Assembly (NCBI RefSeq): GCF_024323335.1
Contig: NC_066581.1
Location: forward strand, 226,626,539 to 226,690,538
Direction: 5' to 3'
Length of the DNA stretch: 64,000 nt
From: Lathyrus oleraceus
Lineage: Eukaryota; Streptophyta; Magnoliopsida; Fabales; Fabaceae
The position numbers and the translations under genes were made by a program. Shown in pieces: positions 34,801 through 46,515 of the stretch (position 1 is the stretch's first letter; the number at the start of each line of letters is the position of its first letter). The notes below the pieces were generated by a model. It ran no database searches. It was not told where the DNA came from and saw only the letters and a list, made by a program, of their open reading frames with translations.

Positions 34801-35348
34801 TCGGGCTAGCTTTATTCAAGTCTCTATAGTCCACACACATCCGGACTTTTCCATCTTTCTTAGGCACGGGCACAATATTGGCCACCCATTGAGGATATGT
34901 AGAAGTCACCAGAAACCCCGCATGCTTCTGAACTTCCTCCTTGATTTTTACTGCCATATCGGGATGAGTTTTTCTGAGCTTCTGTTTCACAGGCACACAC
35001 TCAGGCTTCAAAGGCAGGAAATGTTGCATGATATCAGTATCCAGACCAGGCATGTCCTCATATGACCAGGAAAAGACGTCGACATATTCTCGTAGCAACT
35101 CAATCAACTCCTTCTTAACATATTCTTCCAAGAGTGCCCCAATCTTTACTTCTCGCACACAATCTTCAGACCCTGTGTTGACTGTTTCCAAATTCTCAAG
35201 ATGAGGCTGAATGATCTTCTCTTCATGCTTAAGTAGATGGGTAATCTCGTCAGGAATCTCTTCAACATCATCTTCTTCCGCCTCAAATACAGGGAATTCA
35301 AAGTTGGGAGATGGTGTTGGATCATTATGTTCAATGGGTTTGATCAAC
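31895..35348 (-). pseudogene. pol: Pol of element B: RT, RNase H, archaeal-type RNase H, integrase
   Basis: One continuous frame of about 1150 codons after the candidate intron, broken by three in-frame stops: TGA 34301-34303, TAG 33824-33826 and TAG 32234-32236. Domains in order: RT with KDGKVRMCVDYRDLN and YIDD (34529-34540); RNase H (34285 to about 33850); second RNase H with VFDGAVNQYG and MAEYEACIMG; integrase zinc domain, where the last CxxC reads CHKY (second Cys replaced by Tyr); D,D,E core (WGIDMIG, ITDNGSN, VEAAN); and C-terminal GPYVVKR tether. There is no chromodomain, as usual for the Tat branch. The frame is otherwise uninterrupted, so decay was by point changes. The natural stop is at 31895. 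Confidence 0.92.
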
Positions 35349-35612
35349 CTGCATAATGATTTTGGATATGAAAAGATTTTAGAATTCAAACAAGGCAAAT
35401 CATTATGCAGATGAAAATATTGATTTTATTTTTATTCTTAGGGTTTTATGTGATCACCAATTTCATGCAAAAGTGAAAAGGGAAAATAATTGGAAAAACA
35501 AACATTTAACATGAATTTATTGAATGAAAGCATCATTGTATTTATGCGCCAACAATGTCATCACTTCTCCTTTTGGCATGGGAGAAGGGTTTTAAAACAC
35601 AATGAACATTAC
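35349..35612 (-). other. Candidate Ogre intron between protease and RT (264 nt)
   Basis: Minus-strand donor AAA|GTAATG at 35612 and acceptor TATGCAG|GTTGATC ending at 35349. Joining the exons turns the protease tail codons AAG-TAA into AAG-TTG and runs straight into the RT frame (...HKSK-LIKPIE...). The unspliced stop TAA (35609-35611) is formed by the donor itself. So unspliced RNA would give Gag-Pro and spliced RNA Gag-Pro-Pol. An intron at this place is established for Ogre; the exact sites here are my reading. Confidence 0.7.
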
Positions 35613-36415
35613 TTTGACTTATGGATAACTGTTGGAATATCCACAGCGACCCAATTATTGTAGACTCCTCCAGGGATGATGAAATTGCCAAAATCCTCTC
35701 CGTTCTCTTCCAAAATGGCAGCAGCCTCCTCGTCTTGACCGGCGTGGATGAATCCACCACTCTTGAACAATCCTTGCTTGTTGAAGACGCCAAAAGAATA
35801 GCCTATGCCAGCCCGGGACATGTTATCTTCCAACTTGATCATTTGCCCCAATCCAGCAGTTGCACCATGCTCAATGGCCAACTTTGCATCTTTGTAGGAA
35901 GCAAATGAAGGAGTTCTCTTCTCAACAGGTTCAGCAATAGATAAAGCTTGGAACGGAGTTCCAACTTCATCCTCAGCATCTATATAAGAGAAGGAAGACA
36001 AATGGCTTACCAGGAGAGCCTTCTCTCCCCCTACCACCACCAACTTCTTATTCTTTACAAATTTCAGTTTCTAGTGTAGGATGGATGTCACGGCGCCAGC
36101 CTCGTGAATCCATGGTCTGCCTAGGAGACAGCTATACGATGGGTGAATGTCCATAACCTGGAAGGTAATCTGGAAATCACTTGGTCCAATTTTGATTGGG
36201 AGATCAACCTCGCCAATCACAGTTTTACGAGACCCATCGAAAGCCTTCACAACTACTCCACTCTGCCTCATGGGAGACCCCTGATATGATAATTTCGCAA
36301 GAGTGGTCTTCGGCAATACATTCAATGATGACCCATTGTCCGCCAACACGTTGAACATGGCGTCATCTTTGCAGCTCATCGATATGTGTAATGCCAAGTT
36401 GTGGTCTCTTCCCTC
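35613..36415 (-). pseudogene. pro: Protease of element B, interrupted
   Basis: Aspartic-protease region entering from the solo LTR side as EGRDHNLALHISM, then NVLADNGSSLNVLP, then SYSCLLGRPWIHEAGAV. The catalytic D-T/S-G motif reads D-N-G (codons near 36334-36341). A TAG at 36071-36073 stops the frame before the conserved KLKFV segment. The downstream part (to 35613) is open and ends at the donor site. Its upstream portion lies beyond the solo LTR at 41316 onward. The enzyme would have cut Gag-Pol; here it is dead on several counts. Confidence 0.85.
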
Positions 36416-39400
36416 TGTAGCGGGGTATTCGTTACCATTGGAGATATTGACTAAATCCAAGGTAAACCATACAAGTCGAGTCGCCACCGCACTTCTATTT
36501 ATCCAAAGGAATGGTTAGAAAGCGAAGAAAAACCTAAGAGTTTTATCAAATCAAAAACTAGTAAAAATGTCAGAGATTTGGGTAAGGGGGTTGGTTATGC
36601 AATGGGAAGGTTTTAAGCACCCAAAACATCCTAGGTACTCCTAGGGATCCCTTTTCACATTCGTTGTAAGGTTGATATTTTGTGAAAATTTATTTGTGCA
36701 AACATGATTGAAGAGATGAGAAGAGAATATACAAGTTTATTTACATTTGGTGTTCAAATGGATGAACCTATTGCCTACGTACCATCTTAAAAAAAGATTA
36801 GGATCAAAACCACGTAGGTCGGGGTAAAAATCTCAAAATGAGTTGGTGAATTGATTGGTCCAAAAGCCTTCAGGTCTTTTTTTATCCAAGGGAGAAAACT
36901 CAACCTAAAAACCACAAATCCACCATGTGAGGATAGCTTCAACATGCTAGTGAGGGGTTAACCCTATAATAAGCATGGAAGACTCATTGTCCATCACTAA
37001 GGATTAGGTGAGCATTACATCTACCTCAAGGATAACTCAAACCTAATAGCTAAAGGTTATGGAAAATTTGATTAAGGAAGTGGCCTTTGAAACCACAAAA
37101 GTATTTGAATGGGTTATATTTACTAATGAAAAGTATTTACAAAATATGGTCAAAGTGGATTAAAAGATTCAATTCAAAATAAGTGTTATGAAAAGAGAGT
37201 TTGAAAATCAAAAGGATAAGGCTTAGGTTTCTAATGTTGAAAAGAAAAGTTAAATGTTTGCACAAAAAGTTTTGGCTTGGGTTAGAGTGGAGAGAAGAAG
37301 AAGAAAGGCTAAATCCTAAACATACAAGAGGTGAGGGATAAGAAACAAAACCACAAAGGGAGTTCCTCTCTTGAGATCATATTGATGATCCAAGTAGCTC
37401 CCATCCTTTGGAATAAGCAATCACATAAGCATAAACTCAAGCAATCAAAAATCAATGAATTCTTGGAAAAGCTCCTCAAGGTATCTTGGATCTCTCTCTT
37501 AGAAGCTCATGATAATGGTTCCTTAATTAGGCTCAAGTTGGAATCCCTAGCACAAAAACACACACATCAAAAGGTTCTATTAACAATCAAAGAATAGACA
37601 AGAGGGAGTTTAGAATATGGTCCTTTCAATGTTCATCTTCAAGCTTTAAGCATTCTAAAGGCATGAGGCCTAGTTGCTCTTTGACATTTAAGCACTCTAA
37701 AGGCATGAGGCCTAGTTGCTCTTCAAACTCCATTAGCTTGGGTAAAGTCCTAAAGTCTAAGTCCATTTTGTCCGATTCTTTGCATTTGGTTCACAACAAA
37801 CAAAACAAAACACAAACGCAAATGATATATACACAATTATATGCTCAAGTGAGCAAAAGGCAAATGGCATTAACATAAACATGTGCTCCAATGAGCAAAG
37901 GAAAAAGCAAATGAATAATATGTATAAGAATAATAAATTGCATAAATGTAAAGTGCAAAAAGTAAATGTTAATGGTTAGTGGTTAGTAATTAGTGTGCCA
38001 TAAGGCAAATTTAGCGCTATGTTAAGCAATCGTAATTGGACTTATGTAGAAGTCACAACTATCTGAGGCCGGTCAATAATAATGTAGGCAACAACACAAG
38101 TTAGAAGTCTTGATTAGTGAACCAAGTTCCAACAACTTGCCATGCCAAAAAGAAAATGGGAAATGATCTTGTATTGGTTTAAGTCCTTTGCAGGATTTAG
38201 GAAACAACCTATCCTTAATGCAAAGCCATTCACTTGATCAATTGATCAAGATGAATTAGATTTGAATCAAGGAAGATTAAGTCTCCCTAATCAATGCTAA
38301 CTTATCAACCTTTAACTCATTGATCAAAAGGAAAAGAAGAAGAAGAAGAAGAAGAAGATGAATAATGAAAAATGAAAAATGGAAAGAATAAAATGCATTA
38401 AATGAAATAGAATGTACCAATCAACAAGTATTGACCAATGACATCGAGGATCATGGTCAAACAATAAAAAACAGAAGTGAGATGAAGATTGAAAGTCAAG
38501 AAATGAACAAAATATTTTTGGCATTTTTTAATATTAAAAATAAACTTGAATTGAAATATTAAAGAAAGGTCAAACTTCAAAATCACTTCAAATCAACTTT
38601 GAAAAGTCCAAGTGATTTATCCTAAGTTCAACAAGGTCAAACAAAGTTTGACAAAAAAAAATCAGCATTTTTAAAAGTCAGAAACTATTTTTAATCAATT
38701 AAAAATAAATAAAAAATAACCTAATTGAACTAAAATCTCAAATAAATCTCAAATAAATCAAAAAATTGATGATAATATTTTTCATAGATCCATCGTCATT
38801 CCAATAGGTTAGGAAAATATTTTTGTATTTTTTGAATATCAAAAACTATTTAAAATGAATTAAAAATAACCAGAAAAGAGAAAATTCACAAAAAATATCA
38901 AATGACAAAATAAAAAATATTAAAAATCATTTTTAGAAACTAGAATTTAAATGGAGAAGAATGCAATTGGTCCCATATTTTTTGGATTAAAAATGAAAGA
39001 GTTATGAATTTTTGAAAATAAAGGGAATAAAAGAAAATAAAACAGAAATTAGAAAATAGCAAAAATCAGGAAGCGTTGGATGGAATTCATTAATTGACGT
39101 GGCAACATCTAATGGTCCAGAAGCGCGCTTCCATGGTAGGCAAGAGTCAAGCGCGAAACGCATGGCTGAGATTAACACGTGGGAGATGCATCCAATGGTC
39201 CAGATTCAATCTGGCATGGTGGACGGTGTCCAGTGCCACCGTCTTCTCCGGCAAGCACACAAGCTCCGACCAGAGTTGCAGGTCCTTCAAACTCAACCAA
39301 AACTCACGATCCATATACCAAAATGAAGCTGGGGTGATGTACATCACCCCTGTAACCTTGAATTGTACTCAAACTTTCTATGGAATAAGAAATTTGAGCT

Positions 39401-41320
39401 GGAAGATTCAGGTACATAAATTGCAGTTCATTAAAACACAAAATCAAAGCCACCACTGGCTTACCTCTCAAGTGAGGACTTCAGAAAACACATTGGCCAA
39501 GCAAATAGATCAAGGAACAAAGAGATTCAAAGCAAAAATCAGTTGAACCATACCTTTGGATTGTGAAGTTTTGAGCTCCTTTCCTTGGTTCCTTTTGCAA
39601 AACAGAAGTTCAATGAATCATATGATGAAGGTTTAGGAACTTTAGATCTGAAGATTCAACCAAATTCAGCTGAATTTCAGATCTGAAATTTTTGAAAGAA
39701 ATGAACTAGTTCCTTTAGGTATGGCTAGGGATTCAATGGTGCAGCATATCAGGCGCCTTCAGGTTGAACTTTGAAGTGAGCAAGCATGTCTATTTATAGC
39801 TGAATTGAAGGCAAGGCAAGGAAATACTCGTGTATGCATGAGTTTGGGTCCTCCATGCATGGGCTTGTACAGGCGCATGTGAGGCCCAAAATCAATTGCA
39901 TTTGCATGTTGATGATCAAACAAATGGATTTGGACGTGCAGATGACAATGCATAAGCTTGTGCATGGAATTCTAACATGTTATGCATAATTGAGCCTAAA
40001 ACTTCACCTCTTCGAAAATGCCACTTGAAAAATTGAAACATGGGCATGTGGGTAATGGTTGGAAAGGTATTGACATAAGGAACAAATGTTATGTTGGACC
40101 AAAACTCATTTGGAGTGTGGAAATTTATGAAAACAGGCCATGAAGTTCATAGTGCAAAACATGCCTTTGAAAATTTTGCCAAATTGAACCAACTTCAAGC
40201 CCCTTTGTTTTGATGATGCAAGCTTCAAATGGAAAAACCTCCAACATCAAAGTTGTAGATATTTTCAATAAAATCAAAATGGACTTAAATTTTGCATCAT
40301 TTGTATTTTTGATGAAGGAGTTATGGGCACTTGAAGTTGGACTTTTTTGCCTTTCAATGCATTTGGTCCAAAGTGACCTATAATGTTTTTCATTATCACA
40401 TGTATTTCCTTTGAGATTATGAAATTTTGTTCAACATAACATTTTAAGTAGACACAGTAATATTTCCAATGCATTCGATACCACCTCAAAATCATAAAAA
40501 ATGAATGAGTTATGTTCTTGGGAAGTTGACCCAAAATTAGGGTTTCAGTCAAAATGACCTATAATGTCTTGGAATGGATGATGACCTTCCAAGCTTAAAA
40601 TCAATTTTTGATGAACATGAAAGTTGTTCATATTGTCCTTAAGAACATTTTTGCGTTTGGGATCATCTCCATTTGATCAACACATAAAAAGTTAGGTCTC
40701 AGTGTATTTCAAAATAGTCAGATGAATTCACTTATCAACTTCTCAACTCCACAACTCATATCTTGATGAATTGATGATTGAGGACACTCAAATAAGTTCA
40801 AATATGCATGAAATGATGAATTAAATAACTTCCCTTGATTTTTTTTATCATGGGCTGAGGTTGCTTCATGAGCAAGGCACACTTGGTACACAGATGAATT
40901 AGGGTTTCCTTGAGAAACAAAACCTCAAACCCTTTGACTTGCTTTGATCAAAATGATGAACTGAGATACTAGGGAGGCATATTTGGTGGATGAGAGCTTT
41001 GGGAACCATTACCATGCTTTCTTTCATCTTCTCTTGACCATAACATTGCACCAATGATCTCCTAGAAGCTTTGGGCCTTGTGATTGCTCAAGCTACAAAC
41101 AAAAAATGTTAGTCACATATTTTTGTGCTTTTGGTTAGTAAACAAAATGAGAAAAGCAATAATATACAATTCAAGCATTCTTGGTGACCTCAAACCACTC
41201 ACAAGAGGTCCCACCCAAAGGTAAAGGGAACCAAGATGCTCATGATCCTTGAGGCTTTGCAAATGCAATGTTATGATTCCATGAGGGATCTTAGGGACAA
41301 AATTGGGGTCTTACACCCTT
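36411..41320. other. Target-site duplication of the solo LTR (one mismatch)
   Basis: 36411-36415 reads ccctc and 41316-41320 reads ccctt. Removing the LTR and one copy restores an open protease reading frame across the junction, so the site is convincing despite the mismatch. Confidence 0.8.
36416..41315 (-). repeat. Solo LTR of the element B family (4900 bp)
   Basis: Starts TGTAGCGGGG and ends GGGGTCTTACA, with no PBS or PPT next to it. Instead, protease codons of element B lie on both sides. It is visibly more diverged from B's own LTRs than they are from each other. It carries TATA at 39791-39798, the GAGTAC hairpin at 36630-36645, the GTAGGCA motif at 36772-36783 and the PBS-like site at 36478-36486. 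It is best explained by insertion of a related element followed by LTR-LTR recombination. Confidence 0.88.
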
Positions 41321-43881
41321 CTCGGGGAGATCAGTATCACAAAAACTTAGATTGTTACAAGCGGTGATGTTTGCAATAATACTGTCAAATTGCTCTATCG
41401 TGACATCGTGATCCACATACGCCACATCCAATACCTTCTGCAGAGCTTCTCGGTGTGGTTCTGAATTCAATAGCAATGATAACACAAATATTTTGGATGG
41501 AGTTTGTAGAAGCTGATCTATAACGTTGTACTTGCTTCTTTTGATGAGCCTCAGCATCTCATCATAATCTTCTTTCGTATTGCCACTCGGGCCAGCAGAA
41601 GCAGGAGTTCTCAACATAGAGGAGGGCTTAGCAACAAGTGCCGAATTCGGAGCGCTCACAGCATTCCCAATCGGGCGTTCAACAAAATCAGCATCAACAC
41701 TTCCTCGAGCATCAGCTTAAGGCTTCAACGGAGCCGAAAAAACACGACCGCTACGGGTCAAACCGCTGACATCGGCAATATTAATGACAGATGAAGAGGG
41801 CAGGGACACCTCTTTCCCATTCTCTAGCGCCACATCATTGTAGCGATAAGGGACCGCCTTCTCAGAAGAGTACGGTACAGGGCCGACTGGCTTGATAGTC
41901 AGAGCAGGCGAAACCTTCTGCTTGCTACCATCATACTTGATGATAACAGACTCAGGTATCCGGAATACCGAAGAAATTACGTTGACTTCAACAGCATCTT
42001 CGTCAACATTTCTGTTTTGAAGGATCTCAATGACTCCCTCATCCAGCATTTCTTGAACATCTCTGCGCACCTGACGACACCCTCTCTGATTAATAGAACA
42101 GACTCGACATCTATCGTGGTCATGCTCATAATGGCTATAGTCACACAGCAAACGATGCATCTCAACCAGCGATTGTCGGATATGACTGACATATTTAACT
42201 TTGTACTTGTCAGGGCAGCCCTGGACCATATTGACAGATTTCCCATGCTCGGGCAATGGGTTGTTCTTCACATTCGGACCTACGTCCTCGAAAAACAAAA
42301 TCCCGCTTCTCACAAGGTCTTGCACCTTGGTCTTCAAGGGATAACAATTCTCCACGTCATGTCCGGGAGCACCGAAATGATATACGCAATGAAGTTCTGG
42401 CTTGTACCACCACTGGGGGTTAGTAGGTACGGCGGGAGGGTCGCATGGAGTGATTAACTTTCTATCGATCAGAGATGGATAGAGTTCAGCGGAAGTCATC
42501 GGAATTGGATCAAAGGTGACCCTCTTCCTCTCGTAGCTAGTGCTGGTATTGTTGTTGTTGTTTCGAGGCTGGTAGGCCTGCTGTTGCGCATGCTGCTGTT
42601 GTTGCTGATATTGCTGAGCTTGTTGTTGTTGATGATGTTGGGCTTCCCTGAAAACAGGTGTTATATGAGCCACCTGATGCTGATTGTTGATTGGGCGAGC
42701 AATCTTCCTCTTCATAGAGGGTCTTCTTTTGACATGGGAAGACACGGCATGTGCCTCTCCCTCCTTCTTCTTTGCAAAACTTCCATATCTCTTTGCTGAA
42801 GAGCCTTCATCTCGAGTCAAACGTCCTTCACGGACCCCCTCTTCCAGCCTCATTCCCATATTCACCATCTCGGTGAAGTCTGAGGGAGCACTGGCTATCA
42901 TTCTCTCGTAGTAGAATGGACTCAAGGTCTTCAAAAAGATCTTGGTCATCTCTTTCTCCTCAAGGGGAGGCACTATCTGAGCTGCCAATTCGCGCCATCT
43001 CTGGGCGTATTCTTTGAAGGTCTCTTTCTCTTTCTGGGACATTTCCCTCAGCTGGTCCCTATCAGGAGCCATATCCATATTGTATTTATATTGCTTAACG
43101 AAGGCCTCGCCAAGATCGTGAAAGAGCGGATGTTCGAACTTTCCAGACCCATGTACCACCGGAGAGCGGCACCGGACAGACTGTCTCGGAAATAATGGAT
43201 GAGCAGTTGGTCATTATCAGTTTGCGTCGACATCTTGCGAGCATACATCACAAGATGGATGAGAGGGCATGTGTTTCCCTTATACTTCTCAAAGTTAGGT
43301 ACTTTGAATTTAATAGGGATCTTCATGTTGGGCACAAGGCACAACTCAGCAACACTTTTACCAAAGAGGTCCTTCCCCCTCAAAGTCTTCAGTTCCTTGC
43401 GAAGCTCAAGGAATTGATCTTTCATGTCATCCATCTTCTCATAAACGTCTGGGGCCTCAGATGGCTCAGAATGGTAGATGGTATCTTCAACTCTTGGTAA
43501 TGTGTGCACGACGGGAGGTGGCACCGAAAGGACCGGGCTAGATGCCGGCAGAGAAGCAAGTGTAGGAGCAAAACCTTCTGGTACAAAATTTGCGGGCATT
43601 CCCCATGGGAACCCGACTCGCATGGATGGCGCAAAGTAGGCTGTTGCAGCAGGCACGGTAGAAGTCACAATCTCATAAATGACCGTCCTCTGGGGAGGAG
43701 TTGAGGGTGTTGGAGAAGACTTGCTTTGAGCGGCCAAGAATGACTCCATCAGGGAAGTCAATCTTGCTACCTCTTCTTTCAGCTCGCGGTTCTCTTGTTC
43801 CAAATGATCCATCAGTCTTGCAGAGTTGGCTCTGGTGTAGTACCGGTGAGTCAGATTGTCTTCAAAATAAATGAAGAACAC
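41316..43881 (-). pseudogene. gag: Gag (and start of protease) of element B
   Basis: Reads from about 43881, with HRYYTRANSARLMDH, a proline-rich linker, the gag core (YFRDSLSGAALRWY near 43160; FVKQYKYNMDMAP; TFKEYAQRWRELAAQI), a Gln-rich tract (about 42540-42660) and a C-x2-H-x5-H-x4-C knuckle (near 42370). A frameshift near 43120-43160 splits the core, and a TAA at 41717-41719 splits gag from the pre-protease segment (41716-41316), which stays in frame up to the solo LTR. It makes no complete protein. The knuckle spacing and the RYYTR lead match element A. Confidence 0.88.
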
Positions 43882-44139
43882 AGAGTTAGACCATATGACA
43901 AGAAGCCTGGAGCAAAACCTGCTTATACATATGATGCATGCAATGCTTGTGCCTATGATTTGTTTTTATTTCAAAGGAACATTAGAGTTTTATTTGCAAA
44001 TACTGGAGATATTAAACATCTATTTCATACGGGAATATAATATCAATAATATCTGAAAAATATTTTTACACCAAGGAAGTACAACATTGATAACCAAATG
44101 TAGTACAAGAGAAAGGGAAAATAATCATCATATGGATCG
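43882..44139 (-). other. ORF1-gag spacer of element B
   Basis: 258 bp without coding homology, equivalent to 12904-13332 in element A but shorter. A TTTTGAAG acceptor-like site lies just before the RYYTR segment. Confidence 0.5.
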
Positions 44140-45591
44140 CTAGAAACAATCATCTAAAGCTCTGGAGACTGGAAGATAAGATGCACGAAGCCTTTTCACC
44201 TCCTCCTCATAGGCTGCCTCCATATTTGCCTTCTCCTTGGCGAGTCGATCATACTTCCTCTTCCAAAACCTAGAAGACTGAGGAAGTAGAGAAGTCCACG
44301 CATCATTAGGATCGTCAATAACCTGATGCTCGAGGAACTCTATCAAAGCATCCTTTTCCTTGATCTGCTGAAGCAACTCCTCTCGTTCACGGATCCAAGC
44401 ACGTGAACGGTCTTCATCTATCATCTCCTCTACTCCTTGGTCAGGGAGGGTTGAAGGCCCAGCCGTAACCAAAGGTGTAGGTCTCGGAAACTCGTATGGC
44501 ATGAGTTACTCAGAAGCTCTCCTCCTAACCCAGGCAGTGTAAGGCTCCAAAGCGATACAGTTCTTCGGACCCAACTCCTTCCTTCCTTTCCTATGAATCT
44601 TGCGCCAAGCGCAGATCATCCTGCCTTTCAAGCTTTGGGGATCTTTACCCTCTTGGAAGAACACACCCTCTAACAGAATGTTATTGGGTTTATCCTTTAG
44701 GGGGAACCCAAGCTGACGACGTGCCAAAACAGGGTTGTAGTTAATCCCACCACATGTACCAAGAAAAGGCACATTGGAGAATTCACCACAAGAGTCGATA
44801 ATCTGCACACCATCATACACATGGTTTTACCAAGAGATATCATCATTAGTGAGAGACATAAGTCTCGTGGACTACCGTAGACATCCCTTGTTCTCCTTGA
44901 AGGCGACCGTCTGCGGCAAGTGAGAAATAAACCACTTGTACAACAGAGGTAAACAACACACAATGGTACCACCGCCCTTTGCATTCCTCATATGCAAAGA
45001 AAAATAAGCGTCACCCAACAGAGTTGGAACGGGATTAAGAGTAGAGAAAATCCTAATAGCGTTCACATCCACAAACTTGTCGATGTTGGGAAACAACACT
45101 AACCCATAGATGAGAAGTACAAATATGGCCTCAAAGGCGTCCTCACTCATGGCCTTCCCATACATAGTAGCTTGAGCAATGAGGAACTCAGAAGGGAGAC
45201 CTTGAATTCCACCTTTCGTAGTCATATGAGCACCAACTAAAGATTCATCTATATGCAACATATCAGCTACATCTTGAGAAGTAGGAACACTCTCTAAGCC
45301 ACTGAACGACAACTGGTCTAGAATGGGTATACCCACAAGGTAGGCATACTCCTCAAGTGTAGGCAAAAGCTGAAAATCTGGAAATGTGAAGCAACGGTAC
45401 AAGGGATCATAAAACTGCACCAACACACTCATCAACCCTTCGTCCACTTGAGTAGTCAGAAGAGGAAGAAGCTTCCCAAAACGAGCTTTGAAACCCAAAG
45501 GATCTAATACATAGGATGTCAAATTCCTTAGCTCTTTCAAGTCTGGTTGTCTGAAACTGTACTTCTTTGTATTCCTTCTTTGTCTTTCCAT
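44140..45591 (-). pseudogene. Ogre ORF1 of element B (three in-frame stops)
   Basis: Begins at ATG 45591 (MERQRRNTKK; upstream codons are open but unlike element A). Conserved blocks: LVQFYDPLYRCFTFPDFQLL, VDVNAIRIF, GGINYNPVLARRQLGF. The C-terminal part is charged and coiled-coil-like (REREELLQQIKEKDALIEFLEHQ). Stops at 44872-44874 (TAG), 44827-44829 (TAA) and 44506-44508 (TAA) are all in one frame, so no indels are needed to explain it. The 484-codon span is shorter than element A's ORF1, mainly in the coiled coil. Confidence 0.85.
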
Positions 45592-46490
45592 GTCTGAAAA
45601 TTTGCAAATATACCTCTTAAGTTCCTTGAAAATTTTCTTATTATTTTGATGATATGGATGCAAATGGGTGCATGAATGCATCAATGCAACAATCACACTC
45701 AAGGATCAATCAAAGCACACCAAACAAAGGTCATGGGATGGATCATGTTATCCTTAATATCAATCATCCATTTTGGTGGATTATGGTTTACACCTTATCA
45801 ACACCCAAGTTCCATTGATATTAAGGATACATGAACGGATCAACCACGAATCAAGGGTTTGTTGCAAGTCACGAGCATGGAGTCTCAGTTAAGAACCACC
45901 CAAAAGAAGTGTACTAGGTTTTAAACCTGCCAAACATGTTCTATAAGATGTTCCCATAGTCATCATCCCATCTTTCGGATATTATCGGAGAAACTACTAC
46001 TCGTATTCCAAAAATATTCTCAAGAGAGACTCTTCTGAGTGTAGTATCACGTAACAATCGTATCAAATCTTACACTTGAATGACTTTCGCACTACATCCT
46101 AAGAATAGGCCAAGATGGGCTTGGTAAACTAAGGTCCTTGGCTTCTAAGGTCTATATTGGAAAGAGTAATGTCTAACCACAACTACTTGTGTGACATTAT
46201 TGATCCCAACATGACCTCCACCAAGTGAATGGACTTGCAAGTCAACTTGCTAAGGAATAACTCCACACAAGTCAACAAGACTATGTCATTCTCCTATCCT
46301 AAGTGCACTCGAGTTCGGGTATAGAACTCATCTTACAAAGATCACCAAGCATACAAAGAATTAATATTCAAGCAATTCAATCATTACATACAATACAGTA
46401 ATCCCAAATTGCACAAAAATATGTCACAAATCAAATATACAATACAATACAGCACAATATGAAAAGTAGGCAAAACCCACTGGGCAAATT
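45592..46490 (-). other. Internal leader of element B
   Basis: About 0.9 kb between PBS and ORF1; no gene seen. It matches the leader position in element A (about 1 kb) without obvious sequence similarity by eye. Confidence 0.65.
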
Positions 46491-46509
46491 GTCCCCAGCA
46501 GAGTCGCCA
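46491..46509 (-). other. Primer binding site of element B
   Basis: TGGCGACTCTGCTGGGGAC on the minus strand, 6 bp after the 5' LTR end at 46516. It shares the 18-mer with element A's PBS. Confidence 0.9.
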
Positions 46510-46515
46510 CTTTTC

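Noticed and set aside
39094..39546. 150-codon plus-strand frame in the solo LTR
   Set aside because: No counterpart of this length at the equivalent place in the other two LTRs of the family, and no domain.
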